Part shown: positions 43,833 to 50,951 of the stretch, piece after piece
How positions within the stretch are numbered: position 1 is the first letter of the stretch
Layout: every line of letters starts with the position of its first letter
Virus record (IMG/VR): IMGVR_UViG_3300017971_007885
Coordinates: 36,483 to 100,482 of that record
Strand: one strand, 5' to 3'
DNA: 64,000 nt
Source: a virus
Notes under the pieces: model-generated
Told to the model about the DNA's origin: nothing
What the model saw: the letters and a program-made list of their open reading frames with translations, nothing else
Databases searched by the model: none
Position numbers and translations under genes: made by a program

Positions 43833-44114
43833 CTAGAAGGGCAATGCCCCTTCAGGGCACCCATTCAGGTGCTCAAAACCAACTAACTGCCACTTGGACC
43901 AGGCGGACCACTGGGCAACCATCCCCCTCATCGTGTAGGTGCGGGTGCGCTCAAAGTGTACTCGGACCATCTGAGGCACCATGTATTGCCCGCAAGTCAT
44001 GCAGGTGTGTCCCATGGTCGTGGTCCTGGTTTCACTCATTTGTTGCTTGCACTCTTCCGGGCGGGGTTCGTACCAGTCTCGACCATCCGCTGTGTAAAAT
44101 TCACGATCCCACAT
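43833..44114 (-). CDS. Small CxxC protein of unknown function
   Basis: 93 residues; ATG 44114 inside a TTGATAATG box. Contains CMTCGQYMVP, one CxxC pair, and a tryptophan-rich C-terminus (WSAWSKWQLVGFEHLNG). The 5' end overlaps the stop of the upstream gene by 14 bases. No family is recognised. Confidence 0.5.
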   Translation of the reverse strand: MWDREFYTADGRDWYEPRPEECKQQMSETRTTTMGHTCMTCGQYMVPQMVRVHFERTRTYTMRGMVAQWSAWSKWQLVGFEHLNGCPEGALPF

Positions 44115-44322
44115 TATCAACGTTCGTTTCTAGATCGTTTCGATCCAAAAGTATGCCTTTATATGGGCCTTCGGCTACTTCCAAATACTTTTCAGAAGCC
44201 GGGGCACCGGGCCATGCATGAAAAGTCTTCAGATTGAATGTTGTCCCTTTGGGCACAAAAACAGCACTAAGGCCCAAAATGCAAAGTTCGTATTTTGCTA
44301 TACCGGTAAACACTTTGGACAT
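44101..44322 (-). CDS. Small protein of unknown function
   Basis: 73 residues from ATG 44322, preceded by AGAAGGGG. Beta-type sequence (AKYELCILGLSAVFVPKGTT, YKGILLDRNDLETNVDN). Its start carries a degraded version of the genomic box (ATATCAAT). Nothing more can be said. Confidence 0.45.
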   Translation of the reverse strand: MSKVFTGIAKYELCILGLSAVFVPKGTTFNLKTFHAWPGAPASEKYLEVAEGPYKGILLDRNDLETNVDNVGS

Positions 44323-44335
44323 ATCAATACCCCTT

Positions 44336-44551
44336 CTAGCGCCAGTCGCCTTCATAGCTCAACACTGCCCGGCACTTTGAACATTGGTATGATCCAACGC
44401 CAGGCCGGTAGTGTGCTTCAGATCCACACTTGCCGCATGGAAGTATTCCCCTTGATTCAGCATCTTGTGCTTCCAATTCTGCAAGTGCACGCTCTCCTTT
44501 GCTTTCATCCGCGTGTACTTGTCGCCAACGATCTGCATGTATGCTTCCCAT
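44336..44551 (-). CDS. Small zinc-ribbon protein
   Basis: 71 residues; ATG 44551 within a TTGATAATG box, GGAAAGG upstream. CGKCGSEAHY...YQCSKCRAV is a classic four-cysteine ribbon at residues 39-62, preceded by an acidic helix (GERALAELEAQDAESRG). Possibly a nucleic-acid- or polymerase-binding peptide. Confidence 0.6.
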   Translation of the reverse strand: MGSIHADRWRQVHADESKGERALAELEAQDAESRGILPCGKCGSEAHYRPGVGSYQCSKCRAVLSYEGDWR

Positions 44552-44571
44552 TATCAATACCTTTCCGTTGT

Positions 44572-44594
44572 GGGGAGCCCTTGCCGGGCTCCCC
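44572..44594 (-). promoter_or_regulatory. Intergenic hairpin without T-run
   Basis: GGGGAGCCC (44572-44580) pairs with GGGCTCCCC (44586-44594). It lies between the stop of the 44604-45800 gene and the next start. Without a T-run it is more likely an mRNA stabiliser or processing site than a terminator. Confidence 0.6.
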
Positions 44595-44603
44595 TTTGCT
44601 TGA

Positions 44604-45800
44604 CTAGTCTTCTACCGCTTCAAACTTGCACCGGGTCAAAATCGTTTGCTTGGTGCCCCGGTATTCATCGTGAGCCTTGACCGTGGCCTTGCCGCTCACA
44701 ACCGTTTCCCCATCGTACCAGTCAAAAAAGTTTCCAGTCTTCCATACCAATATGTTGCCATCTTTGTCCAGAAACTTGTACAGATAGGTTGCGCCATACA
44801 TCGAATCAAAGCTTGTGGAAAAAACCAAGGTCAAGTTGTCGAATTCTTGACGTTTTTTGATGGTGCCAACCCACTCGGAAGGCTTGGTGTTGGCCTCTTC
44901 CGCCTTGCGCTCTATCTCTTTTTTGTAGGCTATGATGGCAGAAGCGACGATCCCGGATTGCTTGATAGTTATGTATTCATCACTGAAGGAAGTGGCCAGG
45001 TTCCAAAAGTAATCGTTGCGCTCTTCCCGGTTAGCCACGTCTTCACGCACCCACTCAACCACTTTTTTGGCCAACAAGCGATCCGCCCCAATAACTTCCA
45101 GTTTGGCCGGGCTATACTTGCTTGCAAAAAACGAACTTAGAGCGATATCCGCCGTGGCCGGGCCTTGCTCTTCACCCCGGTACACTGCACCCCGGCTTGT
45201 CCATCCGCACAAGCGAACGGCGGCGGCTACGTGGTAAAGGAAACCTTCCAGATTCATGTAGTCGCTTCCGCCACTGTAACCCATCGGATCCCATTCAACT
45301 TCTCGGGCCTCTTCGTAAAGATCAAGGATGTGTTGCGCCCACTTGGCCAATGCTTCCGGGTTGGCGTGACCGGTAAAATCCTTCAAGCAGGTGCTTCCAA
45401 CTTGGACAAATTCCCCTGCTTCACTCGTAACCACGTAGGTGTAATTACGTTCCCGGTTGGTTTTGCAGTGTTCACACCACGGCTCAACCGTGCGAAACTT
45501 GGCCGGAAGGTCTTCTTCCAGAAGCGAGTACATCACGTTCCCGTTAGGCGTGTGCTCCAGCTTGGCCGCCAGTTTCCAACCGTTCAATACTGGGGCTTCA
45601 CCGACCACTTCAACATCAAAGACCTTGACCGGCACTTTAGTGCTATGGCCGCTTTCATCGGTCTTGTGCCAAATTTCAAACCGTTCCGCCAAGATCGTCA
45701 TGGTGATCTCGGGTGTGTCCAACTTGGCCGCCCGCTTGTTTAGTTTGGCGATCTTGCTTGCCAGTTTTGCGTAATTGACTTCTGGGATAATTGCCTTCAC
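44604..45800 (-). CDS. Conserved phage protein with CEHC and VGSTCLKDF motifs
   Basis: 398 residues from GTG 45800, with TGGAG eight bases upstream. The protein has CEHCKTNRERNYTYVV followed by EFVQVGSTCLKDFTGH, a pair of Cys motifs that recur in a widespread but uncharacterised phage family and could bind zinc. The N-terminal region (ILAERFEIWHK, VPVKVFDVEVV) and the C-terminal beta region (TLVFSTSFDSMYGATYLYKF, DEYRGTKQTILTRC) flank a helical centre. First gene after promoter copy C. Function unknown. Confidence 0.7.
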   Translation of the reverse strand: MKAIIPEVNYAKLASKIAKLNKRAAKLDTPEITMTILAERFEIWHKTDESGHSTKVPVKVFDVEVVGEAPVLNGWKLAAKLEHTPNGNVMYSLLEEDLPAKFRTVEPWCEHCKTNRERNYTYVVTSEAGEFVQVGSTCLKDFTGHANPEALAKWAQHILDLYEEAREVEWDPMGYSGGSDYMNLEGFLYHVAAAVRLCGWTSRGAVYRGEEQGPATADIALSSFFASKYSPAKLEVIGADRLLAKKVVEWVREDVANREERNDYFWNLATSFSDEYITIKQSGIVASAIIAYKKEIERKAEEANTKPSEWVGTIKKRQEFDNLTLVFSTSFDSMYGATYLYKFLDKDGNILVWKTGNFFDWYDGETVVSGKATVKAHDEYRGTKQTILTRCKFEAVED

Positions 45801-45851
45801 TTGTTTGCTCCATTCTAAAATCTGGTTTGTTTGCTGTTCAACTTCAGCTAT

Positions 45852-45906
45852 AGTATACCAGATCCTGGAATAGTTTCCTGACATGAAGCTGACATTTTTC
45901 CCGACA
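45852..45906 (-). promoter_or_regulatory. TGTCAG-repeat promoter, copy C
   Basis: Minus-strand TGGTATACT (-10 hexamer at 45852-45857). Perfect TGTCAG repeats at plus-strand 45878 and 45889 (11 bp pitch) and a third, imperfect one at 45901 (12 bp). It starts the long unit of small genes down to 41071. Confidence 0.85.
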
Positions 45907-45910
45907 ATGC

Positions 45911-45936
45911 ACAAAAGGGAGCCGGTTGGCTCCCTT
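45911..45936 (-). terminator. Intrinsic terminator on the minus strand
   Basis: AAGGGAGCC (45915-45923) pairs with GGCTCCCTT (45928-45936) around a 4-base loop; in the minus direction the stem is followed by TTTTG. It ends the unit coming from promoter copy D just before promoter copy C. Confidence 0.75.
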
Positions 45937-45954
45937 CCATATTATCAATGCTCC

Positions 45955-46398
45955 CTAGTTTGGAAGCCTCATGGCCTCTTGGTGCAGGTCTGAAAGCATC
46001 CGCTTCAAGATGTACAACTCGGAATGTGAAAGGCACTCGTGGGCCGCTATCATAAGCGTGGACCTGAGAATACGAATTTGATCCAAGAATTCGCCCAAGT
46101 TGGCCAATTCGTAAACCCGGCACTTGCCACTTGCTTCATCTCGGAAGCCGATAAAACCACCGTGATCGCTGCATTCGCCGTCCATGTCGGCAAACTGCAA
46201 GAACGTGCGATCCGATACCTTGATCGCGTATTTGCCTGTGTAAGCAAAGCGGATCACACTGGGGCATACCACGTCACTAACTGACAACTCGGAAGACTCA
46301 AGCTTGGTCATCGGAGCCCGCCCCACGTTCGTGGGCTTGCCAAGCGAATCGGTGACATATACGCCAAGGATATCCCTGCTCATGTAGAACTCTAACAT
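45955..46398 (-). CDS. Unknown protein, last gene of the copy D unit
   Basis: 147 residues; ATG 46398 within GGATTGATAATG. A beta-rich N-terminus (DILGVYVTDSLGKPTNVGRA, FAYTGKYAIKVSDRTFLQF) and a helical C-terminus (LILRSTLMIAAHECLSHSEL-like region, LKRMLSDLHQEAMRL). No recognised family. Confidence 0.55.
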   Translation of the reverse strand: MLEFYMSRDILGVYVTDSLGKPTNVGRAPMTKLESSELSVSDVVCPSVIRFAYTGKYAIKVSDRTFLQFADMDGECSDHGGFIGFRDEASGKCRVYELANLGEFLDQIRILRSTLMIAAHECLSHSELYILKRMLSDLHQEAMRLPN

Positions 46399-46400
46399 TA

Positions 46401-46781
46401 TCAATCCTTCCCTTTTATGTGGGGTTGCGCCCCAACCGCAACCAATAAACTCATGGCCTTGATCACTTGCTCATGGGCCGTTTGAACGTTTTGTGGGCCG
46501 CCAGTCGCTTGATACAACAGATCATAGGCTTGCTGAAGAGCCACTTGGCGCAATTCCCGGATCATGTTGGCCGGATCGTTCCCTATGCCATGGGCATACT
46601 CCAATTCATGACCACAGATCCACATGGCCAGGGCGTGAAGGGCATCCAACTGCTCTTCATCCAGATCGAACAGATCGGCCAGGGCCGCCCGATTGCCCAG
46701 ATCGTGGGCCGGGTGGATCTTGATGATGCTATCAAAGATAGCACGGCACATCAAGATATCCGTTTCATTCATTTTGGCCAT
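46401..46781 (-). CDS. Helical protein of unknown function
   Basis: 126 residues; ATG 46781 within GGATTGATAATG. Almost all helical (ETDILMCRAIFDSIIKIHPA, LDALHALAMWICGHELEYAH, QAYDLLYQATGGPQN). No motif found. Its stop lies three bases before the next start. Confidence 0.5.
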   Translation of the reverse strand: MAKMNETDILMCRAIFDSIIKIHPAHDLGNRAALADLFDLDEEQLDALHALAMWICGHELEYAHGIGNDPANMIRELRQVALQQAYDLLYQATGGPQNVQTAHEQVIKAMSLLVAVGAQPHIKGKD

Positions 46782-46783
46782 TA

Positions 46784-47089
46784 TCAATCCCTCTTTTTCT
46801 CGGGCAAGTGCCCATAGGTGTGATCCCATACCAACTTTGGGACCATGATTCCGTAAACTTGGCCGTTTTCCGTTCGCCAAAGGGTGTACTCGTGCACCGG
46901 CTTGGCCAACTTGGCATAGGAGCCGCCGATCTTTTGGTGGGCGTGCGTTCTGATTTTGTGCTCTTTGTGCTCCCACGTATGGCGCTCCAAGAATTCGCCC
47001 AAGGTCATGATCCCGCAATAGTAATGTGACACTTGGGCAAGAGCTTTTTGGAGCCGTCCGGCATCTCGGGCGGATATCGCTTTGATCAT
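46784..47089 (-). CDS. Small protein of unknown function
   Basis: 101 residues from ATG 47089, GGATGGG six bases upstream, overlapping the preceding gene by ATGA. Contains LGEFLERHTWEHKEHKIRTH, His-rich, and a beta segment VHEYTLWRTENGQVYGIMVP. No family is recognised. Confidence 0.5.
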   Translation of the reverse strand: MIKAISARDAGRLQKALAQVSHYYCGIMTLGEFLERHTWEHKEHKIRTHAHQKIGGSYAKLAKPVHEYTLWRTENGQVYGIMVPKLVWDHTYGHLPEKKRD

Positions 47090-47493
47090 TTTCCCATCCT
47101 TTTCAGTTTGGCCAGGCACCGGGTGCAGGTCACCGGTTGATCTGGACTTGGCCGCCATTCTGACCAACCCGCCGATCTCGGACCTGGAGCCGAACCACAA
47201 ACGGGCTTCCACTGGGGATAATACCCTTCTCGGGTGTTATTCTTTTTCAACAGCCGGGCGTGGAACAAAGTACCACCGTCCCGTTCCGCACCGTTTGCGC
47301 ACCGTCCGGCTTTGGCGCTCACAGTGTAGCCACGATCAAGATCCACTTGGCACCGGGCACAAAGGCCGTTTTCGTTTAGATCCGCCCCGTAAGTGCGGCA
47401 CATGGAACACGGTGGGCGCTCTGGAGCCGGATCCCGCTTGGGCATATCCGGGCAATCATCTAACATCTTCTTGAACTGCTCCGCAAAAGTCAT
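47086..47493 (-). CDS. Zinc-ribbon-containing protein
   Basis: 135 residues from ATG 47493. Cysteines CSMCRTYGADLNENGLCARC form one ribbon (about residues 29-48), and CTRCLAKLKRMGK at the C-terminus gives another CxxC. Probably a small metal-stabilised binding protein. Translationally coupled to both neighbours. Confidence 0.55.
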   Translation of the reverse strand: MTFAEQFKKMLDDCPDMPKRDPAPERPPCSMCRTYGADLNENGLCARCQVDLDRGYTVSAKAGRCANGAERDGGTLFHARLLKKNNTREGYYPQWKPVCGSAPGPRSAGWSEWRPSPDQPVTCTRCLAKLKRMGK

Positions 47494-47494
47494 C

Positions 47495-47803
47495 TTATAC
47501 GCTCTGGTTTGCAATCCGCAAGCACTGTTGATAGGCCGCCGCCGGGCCGCTTACCCATCGCACATGGTACCACTTGCCGTTTACCGTGCTCTGGACCTCT
47601 TCCGCCATGCCCATTCCCTTGTGAAACCGGGTGCGCATCCGTGGGCCAACTCTCGGGTGCTCTTGACCACATTTTGCGCAAGTGTCGATTGTGGTGCTTG
47701 CCACATCGGTGGGCTGGAGCCGGACATTGTTCCGATCGTATTCTGTACATCCGCACCGGGTGCATACTTTCTTGGGTAAAGTAATCATTCGGGTGTCTTT
47801 CAC
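47495..47803 (-). CDS. Small zinc-ribbon protein, first gene after promoter copy D
   Basis: 102 residues from GTG 47803, AGGAG eight bases upstream. CTRCGCTEYD...TCAKCGQEHP is a zinc ribbon at about residues 13-47, followed by a beta segment (EEVQSTVNGKWYHVRWVSGP). Function unknown. Confidence 0.55.
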   Translation of the reverse strand: MKDTRMITLPKKVCTRCGCTEYDRNNVRLQPTDVASTTIDTCAKCGQEHPRVGPRMRTRFHKGMGMAEEVQSTVNGKWYHVRWVSGPAAAYQQCLRIANQSV

Positions 47804-47833
47804 TTGACTGCTCCTGTCTGGATTTGGTTTGGT

Positions 47834-47855
47834 GGGGCGGCCATTTGGCCGCCCC
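47834..47855 (-). promoter_or_regulatory. Hairpin at the 5' end of the copy D transcript
   Basis: GGGGCGGCC (47834-47842) pairs with GGCCGCCCC (47847-47855) around ATTT. It starts about 8 bases after the expected transcription start, so it may protect the mRNA 5' end. Confidence 0.55.
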
Positions 47856-47869
47856 TCAACTTCAATATC

Positions 47870-47925
47870 ATTGTACCATGAATAGAAACCCCGATCCTGA
47901 CATGAAGCTGACATTTTTTCTGACA
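47870..47925 (-). promoter_or_regulatory. TGTCAG-repeat promoter, copy D
   Basis: Minus-strand TGGTACAAT (-10 hexamer at 47870-47875) with three perfect TGTCAG repeats, plus-strand starts at 47897, 47908 and 47920 (11 and 12 bp pitch). It ends one base short of the stop codon of the 47927 gene. Confidence 0.85.
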
Positions 47926-47926
47926 C

Positions 47927-48745
47927 TCAGAGCCTGGAGAAGGCCCATGTCAATTCGTAGCTGTAAAGCTTGTCTTCCGGCAAGGGCTCTTCCGTGACGA
48001 TCCACGTATGGGGCACTGAATCCGATCTTTTTTGGTGCTCCAAGATGCAAGCTTGATCTAGGCTTGCCCACGTCAAAGAAAACGGACGGCTGAAGGAGCC
48101 ATACACGTGCCTAAAATCACCAGCTTGGGCTTCTGGGTGCTTATACTCGAATTCCAACGGTGAAAGCAGGTGCCGGCCGTTTTGGCGCAATTGCGCAACG
48201 TGATCCAGGCCGCAAAGCTTGAAGAGTCGCATAATCCGATCGAATTCATTGGCCGCAAAAGCACCTTTGCCCTTCCACTCGTGGGCACTGGAGCAGTCCA
48301 GGATCATGTAGCTGTAGGTGTCTTTATCAAAAGCCAATAGCAAGGCATCGTTCACTTCCCACCCACGGCGGTTTACTTCCATAACATCTTGCTCAACCTG
48401 GAGCACAAAACGCTTATCCAGATGCATGTATTGCCTTGCATCCAACACGATCATCTTGGGCCGGACCAACCAACGGCGGCCATTGGCCTCTTCCACTCGC
48501 CAATTCTTGGGGAAACTTGGCAGATCGGCCATTGCTTCCAAAAACTCGGCTTCCCGAGTGGGGCAAACAAAGTCAGCATTCATGTATGGGCGGCCATCCA
48601 AAGGTTTCCAGATCTCCCCTTGCCATTCCCACACGCCCCCGGTATGCACGCCATCCGGAAGGCCATCCACGCGCACCGATGCTTCCAGCTTGACAGCATC
48701 TTGGTGGGGTTGGATATCTCTCGTTGAAAGTGGTAACTCGGACAT
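47927..48745 (-). CDS. Unknown conserved phage protein
   Basis: 272 residues; ATG 48745 within GGATTGATAATG. Conserved-looking stretches are GVWEWQGEIWKPLDGRPYMN, RRWLVRPKMIVL, EVNRRGWEVNDALLLAFDKD and YMILDCSSAHEWKGKG. The order (glycine-poor N-lobe, then acidic/DCS motif) faintly recalls degenerate kinase-like phage proteins, but no catalytic loop can be pointed out. I leave it unassigned. Confidence 0.6.
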   Translation of the reverse strand: MSELPLSTRDIQPHQDAVKLEASVRVDGLPDGVHTGGVWEWQGEIWKPLDGRPYMNADFVCPTREAEFLEAMADLPSFPKNWRVEEANGRRWLVRPKMIVLDARQYMHLDKRFVLQVEQDVMEVNRRGWEVNDALLLAFDKDTYSYMILDCSSAHEWKGKGAFAANEFDRIMRLFKLCGLDHVAQLRQNGRHLLSPLEFEYKHPEAQAGDFRHVYGSFSRPFSLTWASLDQACILEHQKRSDSVPHTWIVTEEPLPEDKLYSYELTWAFSRL

Positions 48746-48759
48746 TATCAATCCTTCTA

Positions 48760-48781
48760 GGGGCGGCACTCGGGCCGCCCC
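48760..48781 (-). promoter_or_regulatory. Intergenic hairpin without T-run
   Basis: GGGGCGGC (48760-48767) pairs with GCCGCCCC (48774-48781), between the 48796 and 47927 genes. Same architecture as the other GC hairpins of this block, with a different sequence. Confidence 0.55.
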
Positions 48782-48795
48782 GGTTACAGTGTGGG

Positions 48796-49401
48796 TTAGC
48801 ATGCCCACATGGTTACACTAAAAATCCCGACAAATTCAGCATTCAGACCAATAAGCACCCTTGCATCATAGTCCAACTTGAAGCCCACGGCATTGGTTGC
48901 CATACTGACCACATCCGCTTCCGAGATACCCGCCGCAACCACGGTGTAGCCCTCATTGGCACCGATCCCCCTGACTTCCCAAACTTTGATCTGGGGTTTC
49001 TCTGTGCACACGAAAAGCTTGCCGGGCTTGCCAACAGCGGCGCTCAAAAAAAAGATTTCGCCGTCAAAGTCAAAGCTTGCAAGGGCGATCTCCATTGCAC
49101 GGCGCATCACTGTCCAGCAGTGCCGGGTTATCAATCGCCCATTACACGTGCCTTGATGTGGCGCTTTCCCTAACAACTGACGCTTGTTGAGACTGCTATA
49201 GTTTCCATAGGTCACCGTGTTGCCCACTTCATCCATTGCCTTGCCCAGATCCCCAAAAGCCACAAACGGGGCGGACATTAAGCTTACAACCAATTGACAA
49301 CGGTGCTCAATCCGCACGGAAAACGTGCACTTGGGGAATTCTCGCTTCAATTGTGCTCGTGTTGCTTTGCCCGCCGCCGCCAACGTGATTTGCTTGTCCA
49401 T
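48796..49401 (-). CDS. Second LPD29-like protein
   Basis: 201 residues, GGATAGAGCA before the ATG. The N-terminus (GKATRAQLKREFPKCTFSVR) resembles the LPD29 start of the 38895-40283 protein (KLLKANYPGTKFSVI). The C-terminal half (YTVVAAGISEADVVSMATNA, DARVLIGLNAEFVG) is unrecognised. The two may be diverged paralogues. It belongs to the unit of promoter copy E. Confidence 0.55.
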   Translation of the reverse strand: MDKQITLAAAGKATRAQLKREFPKCTFSVRIEHRCQLVVSLMSAPFVAFGDLGKAMDEVGNTVTYGNYSSLNKRQLLGKAPHQGTCNGRLITRHCWTVMRRAMEIALASFDFDGEIFFLSAAVGKPGKLFVCTEKPQIKVWEVRGIGANEGYTVVAAGISEADVVSMATNAVGFKLDYDARVLIGLNAEFVGIFSVTMWAC

Positions 49402-49417
49402 TGCTCTATCCCATCTA

Positions 49418-49438
49418 GGGGGCGGCTTGGCCGCCCCC
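49418..49438 (-). promoter_or_regulatory. Intergenic hairpin without T-run
   Basis: GGGGGCGG (49418-49425) pairs with CCGCCCCC (49431-49438), between the 49450 and 48796 genes. Confidence 0.55.
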
Positions 49439-49449
49439 GAGTACCCAAT

Positions 49450-49818
49450 TTACCCGGCGATCTGGTAAGGCCCAACGTGGTGGACGTTCAGAATGGGCTT
49501 GCCACAAAATAGTTCAAATTCGACTATCCAGGAGCCTTGTGGTACCTCAGCCTGCCGGCCGATCTGGTGCGATTGCTTGGGGCCGCCAGCGTGAAGGCTC
49601 ATCTGGGATTGCATTCGAAGCGTAAAGGGCTCCGCGTTTTGTCGGTACCCGTGATAGGTTGTGGCCTCACTGAGCATAAGCTTCCAGCCGGGTGATTGTA
49701 TGTACAACTCGCACATTCTTGTGCGGTACCGTTTTTGGTAGGCCAAAACTTTTTCAGCCACTGGAGCCGGAAGCGCCTTGATTTGAGCCTTTTTGAGATG
49801 CTGACCTTGTGCTAACAT
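49450..49818 (-). CDS. First gene of the minus-strand block, unknown
   Basis: 122 residues, AAAGGATAACC before the ATG at 49818. Helical basic N-terminus (HLKKAQIKALPAPVAEKVLA) followed by mixed sequence with SWIVEFELFCGKPILNVHHV. It is read from promoter copy E. No family is recognised. Confidence 0.55.
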   Translation of the reverse strand: MLAQGQHLKKAQIKALPAPVAEKVLAYQKRYRTRMCELYIQSPGWKLMLSEATTYHGYRQNAEPFTLRMQSQMSLHAGGPKQSHQIGRQAEVPQGSWIVEFELFCGKPILNVHHVGPYQIAG

Positions 49819-49892
49819 TGGTTATCCTTTCTGAGAACAAAAAAAATGGGTTTGGGTGAGCGGTGGTTTGTACCGCCCTTAACTTCATATCC

Positions 49893-49935
49893 AGTATACC
49901 AGATCCTGGAATAGTTTCCTGACATGAAGCTGACA
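49893..49935 (-). promoter_or_regulatory. TGTCAG-repeat promoter, copy E
   Basis: Minus-strand TGGTATACT (-10 hexamer at 49893-49898) with perfect TGTCAG repeats at plus-strand 49919 and 49930, 11 bp apart. It faces away from the plus-strand promoter at 50104. Confidence 0.85.
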
Positions 49936-50046
49936 TTTTGGAAGCCAATTTTTTGCTATCTAAAGCGGTATCCTAAGTACCTGGAGCCGTGTCCGGGCCG
50001 CTCTTGGGCTTTTGGGCGCGGATCTCAGTTTGTCGCCTGGTGTACC

Positions 50047-50071
50047 GCTAGTATAATCGCTAGTATACTAG
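50047..50071. promoter_or_regulatory. Operator-like repeat in the divergent control region
   Basis: CGCTAGTAT occurs twice, 12 bp apart, and the second copy continues into the palindrome CTAGTATACTAG (50060-50071). It lies between the minus-strand promoter copy E and the plus-strand promoter at 50104, as expected for a switch operator. The binder is unknown; the RHH protein is one candidate. Confidence 0.5.
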
Positions 50072-50103
50072 TTTGGCTGGAGCGTCATGGGGAAAATTGG
50101 GGC

Positions 50104-50132
50104 TTGACTTGGAGCTTGTTTCATGATAGAAT
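50104..50132 (+). promoter_or_regulatory. Sigma-70-like promoter TTGACT-17-TAGAAT
   Basis: TTGACT (50104-50109), a 17 bp spacer, TAGAAT (50127-50132): almost identical in design to the promoter of the RHH/FtsK operon. The expected start near 50139 is followed by 165 bases without a gene and then a terminator. Confidence 0.8.
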
Positions 50133-50138
50133 AGAAGA

Positions 50139-50308
50139 CGTAAGAGGAACGCAAAAAATTAGGCGCAAGCACAGACATGCGCCGGGCCTTGTGGAAGGGG
50201 TCAATCACACGGAGATAAAGCACCTTTTTGGGTGGATCTTTGGTCGTATCCTTTGCCGTGTGAGGCGACTTCCATAGACCACAGATTCACCCAAGAGGGT
50301 GTTTTTTT
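50139..50308 (+). ncRNA. Probable structured small RNA of about 165 nt
   Basis: It has its own promoter and a terminator but no credible reading frame. Pairing: GGCGCA (50162-50167) with TGCGCC (50178-50183); TTGTGGAAG (50189-50197) with CTTCCATAG (50269-50277, two G-U pairs); inside it TCACACGG (50205-50212) with CCGTGTGA (50256-50263); inside that CACC (50221-50224) with GGTG (50231-50234). The nested long arm resembles a regulatory or polymerase- or protein-binding RNA. I cannot match it to a known family. It could also serve as the leader of the 50326 gene if the terminator is regulated. Confidence 0.65.
50288..50308 (+). terminator. Intrinsic terminator after the small RNA
   Basis: CACCC (50288-50292) pairs with GGGTG (50297-50301), followed by TTTTTTA. 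A short stem, so attenuation rather than full stop is possible. Confidence 0.65.
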
Positions 50309-50325
50309 ATTAGAAGGGAAGTACA

Positions 50326-50616
50326 ATGCCAGCCTACGCCATAAACATAGCCGACCTATCCGCCCAGATCCAGAGGCGTGGCCAGATGTGTCCGCCCATG
50401 CTGATGCTCTCGGATCTCTTAACTCGGGAAACCGTCAAATGTGAAGGGAATCGGCTGGATGGTGATGCGCTCTTGCTGGATGTGGATCAAGAGCGGATGG
50501 AAGCGATTTTGGACATTTTGAGGAACGGGCTTGGCCGGTTGCCAGGTATCCCCAAGAATCTATTCCGCATCTACATGGCCAAGAACGCCACGGCCAGAAC
50601 CTGGAAGCGGGTGTGA
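50326..50616 (+). CDS. Small protein of unknown function
   Basis: 96 residues, GAAGGGAAG before the ATG. IQRRGQMCPPMLMLSDLLTR then helical VDQERMEAILDILRNGLGRL. First gene of the rightward accessory block, read past the small RNA terminator or from an unseen promoter. No family is recognised. Confidence 0.55.
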   Translation: MPAYAINIADLSAQIQRRGQMCPPMLMLSDLLTRETVKCEGNRLDGDALLLDVDQERMEAILDILRNGLGRLPGIPKNLFRIYMAKNATARTWKRV

Positions 50617-50617
50617 T

Positions 50618-50905
50618 GTGTTTGAAGTGACCATTACTATCCGGGGAATCCAGGACCATAGTGGCAAGGGTGAACACACAACCATCATAACCCCTATGCA
50701 GGTAGCAGAGTTAGAGTTTTTAACCATGTCAGCCATAGCGGCCAAGGAAGGCCGATCGCCTGATAGCTGGACACTAGAAGACATGGCACGGTTATTTTGT
50801 GGGTGTTCTTCAGCCGGGATCGATCTGTTTTTGGCTGAATATGGCAAGAAGCGAGTAGAAGAGAAGCGCAAGGAAGCCCGAAAGCTTGTAATCGAAGGGC
50901 CATAG
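50618..50905 (+). CDS. Small protein of unknown function
   Basis: 95 residues from GTG 50618, two bases after the previous stop, so likely coupled. The N-terminus is beta-type (VTITIRGIQDHSGKGEHTTI), and the rest is helical and basic at the end (KKRVEEKRKEARKLV). No motif. Confidence 0.5.
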   Translation: MFEVTITIRGIQDHSGKGEHTTIITPMQVAELEFLTMSAIAAKEGRSPDSWTLEDMARLFCGCSSAGIDLFLAEYGKKRVEEKRKEARKLVIEGP

Positions 50906-50951
50906 CCTTGCGCTTTTTGGTTTTTGCGCAAAAAGTCAGAAGGGACAGCAC

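Noticed and set aside
47927-48745. Protein kinase call for this gene
   Set aside because: The faint kinase-like order lacks a recognisable catalytic loop and metal-binding motif.
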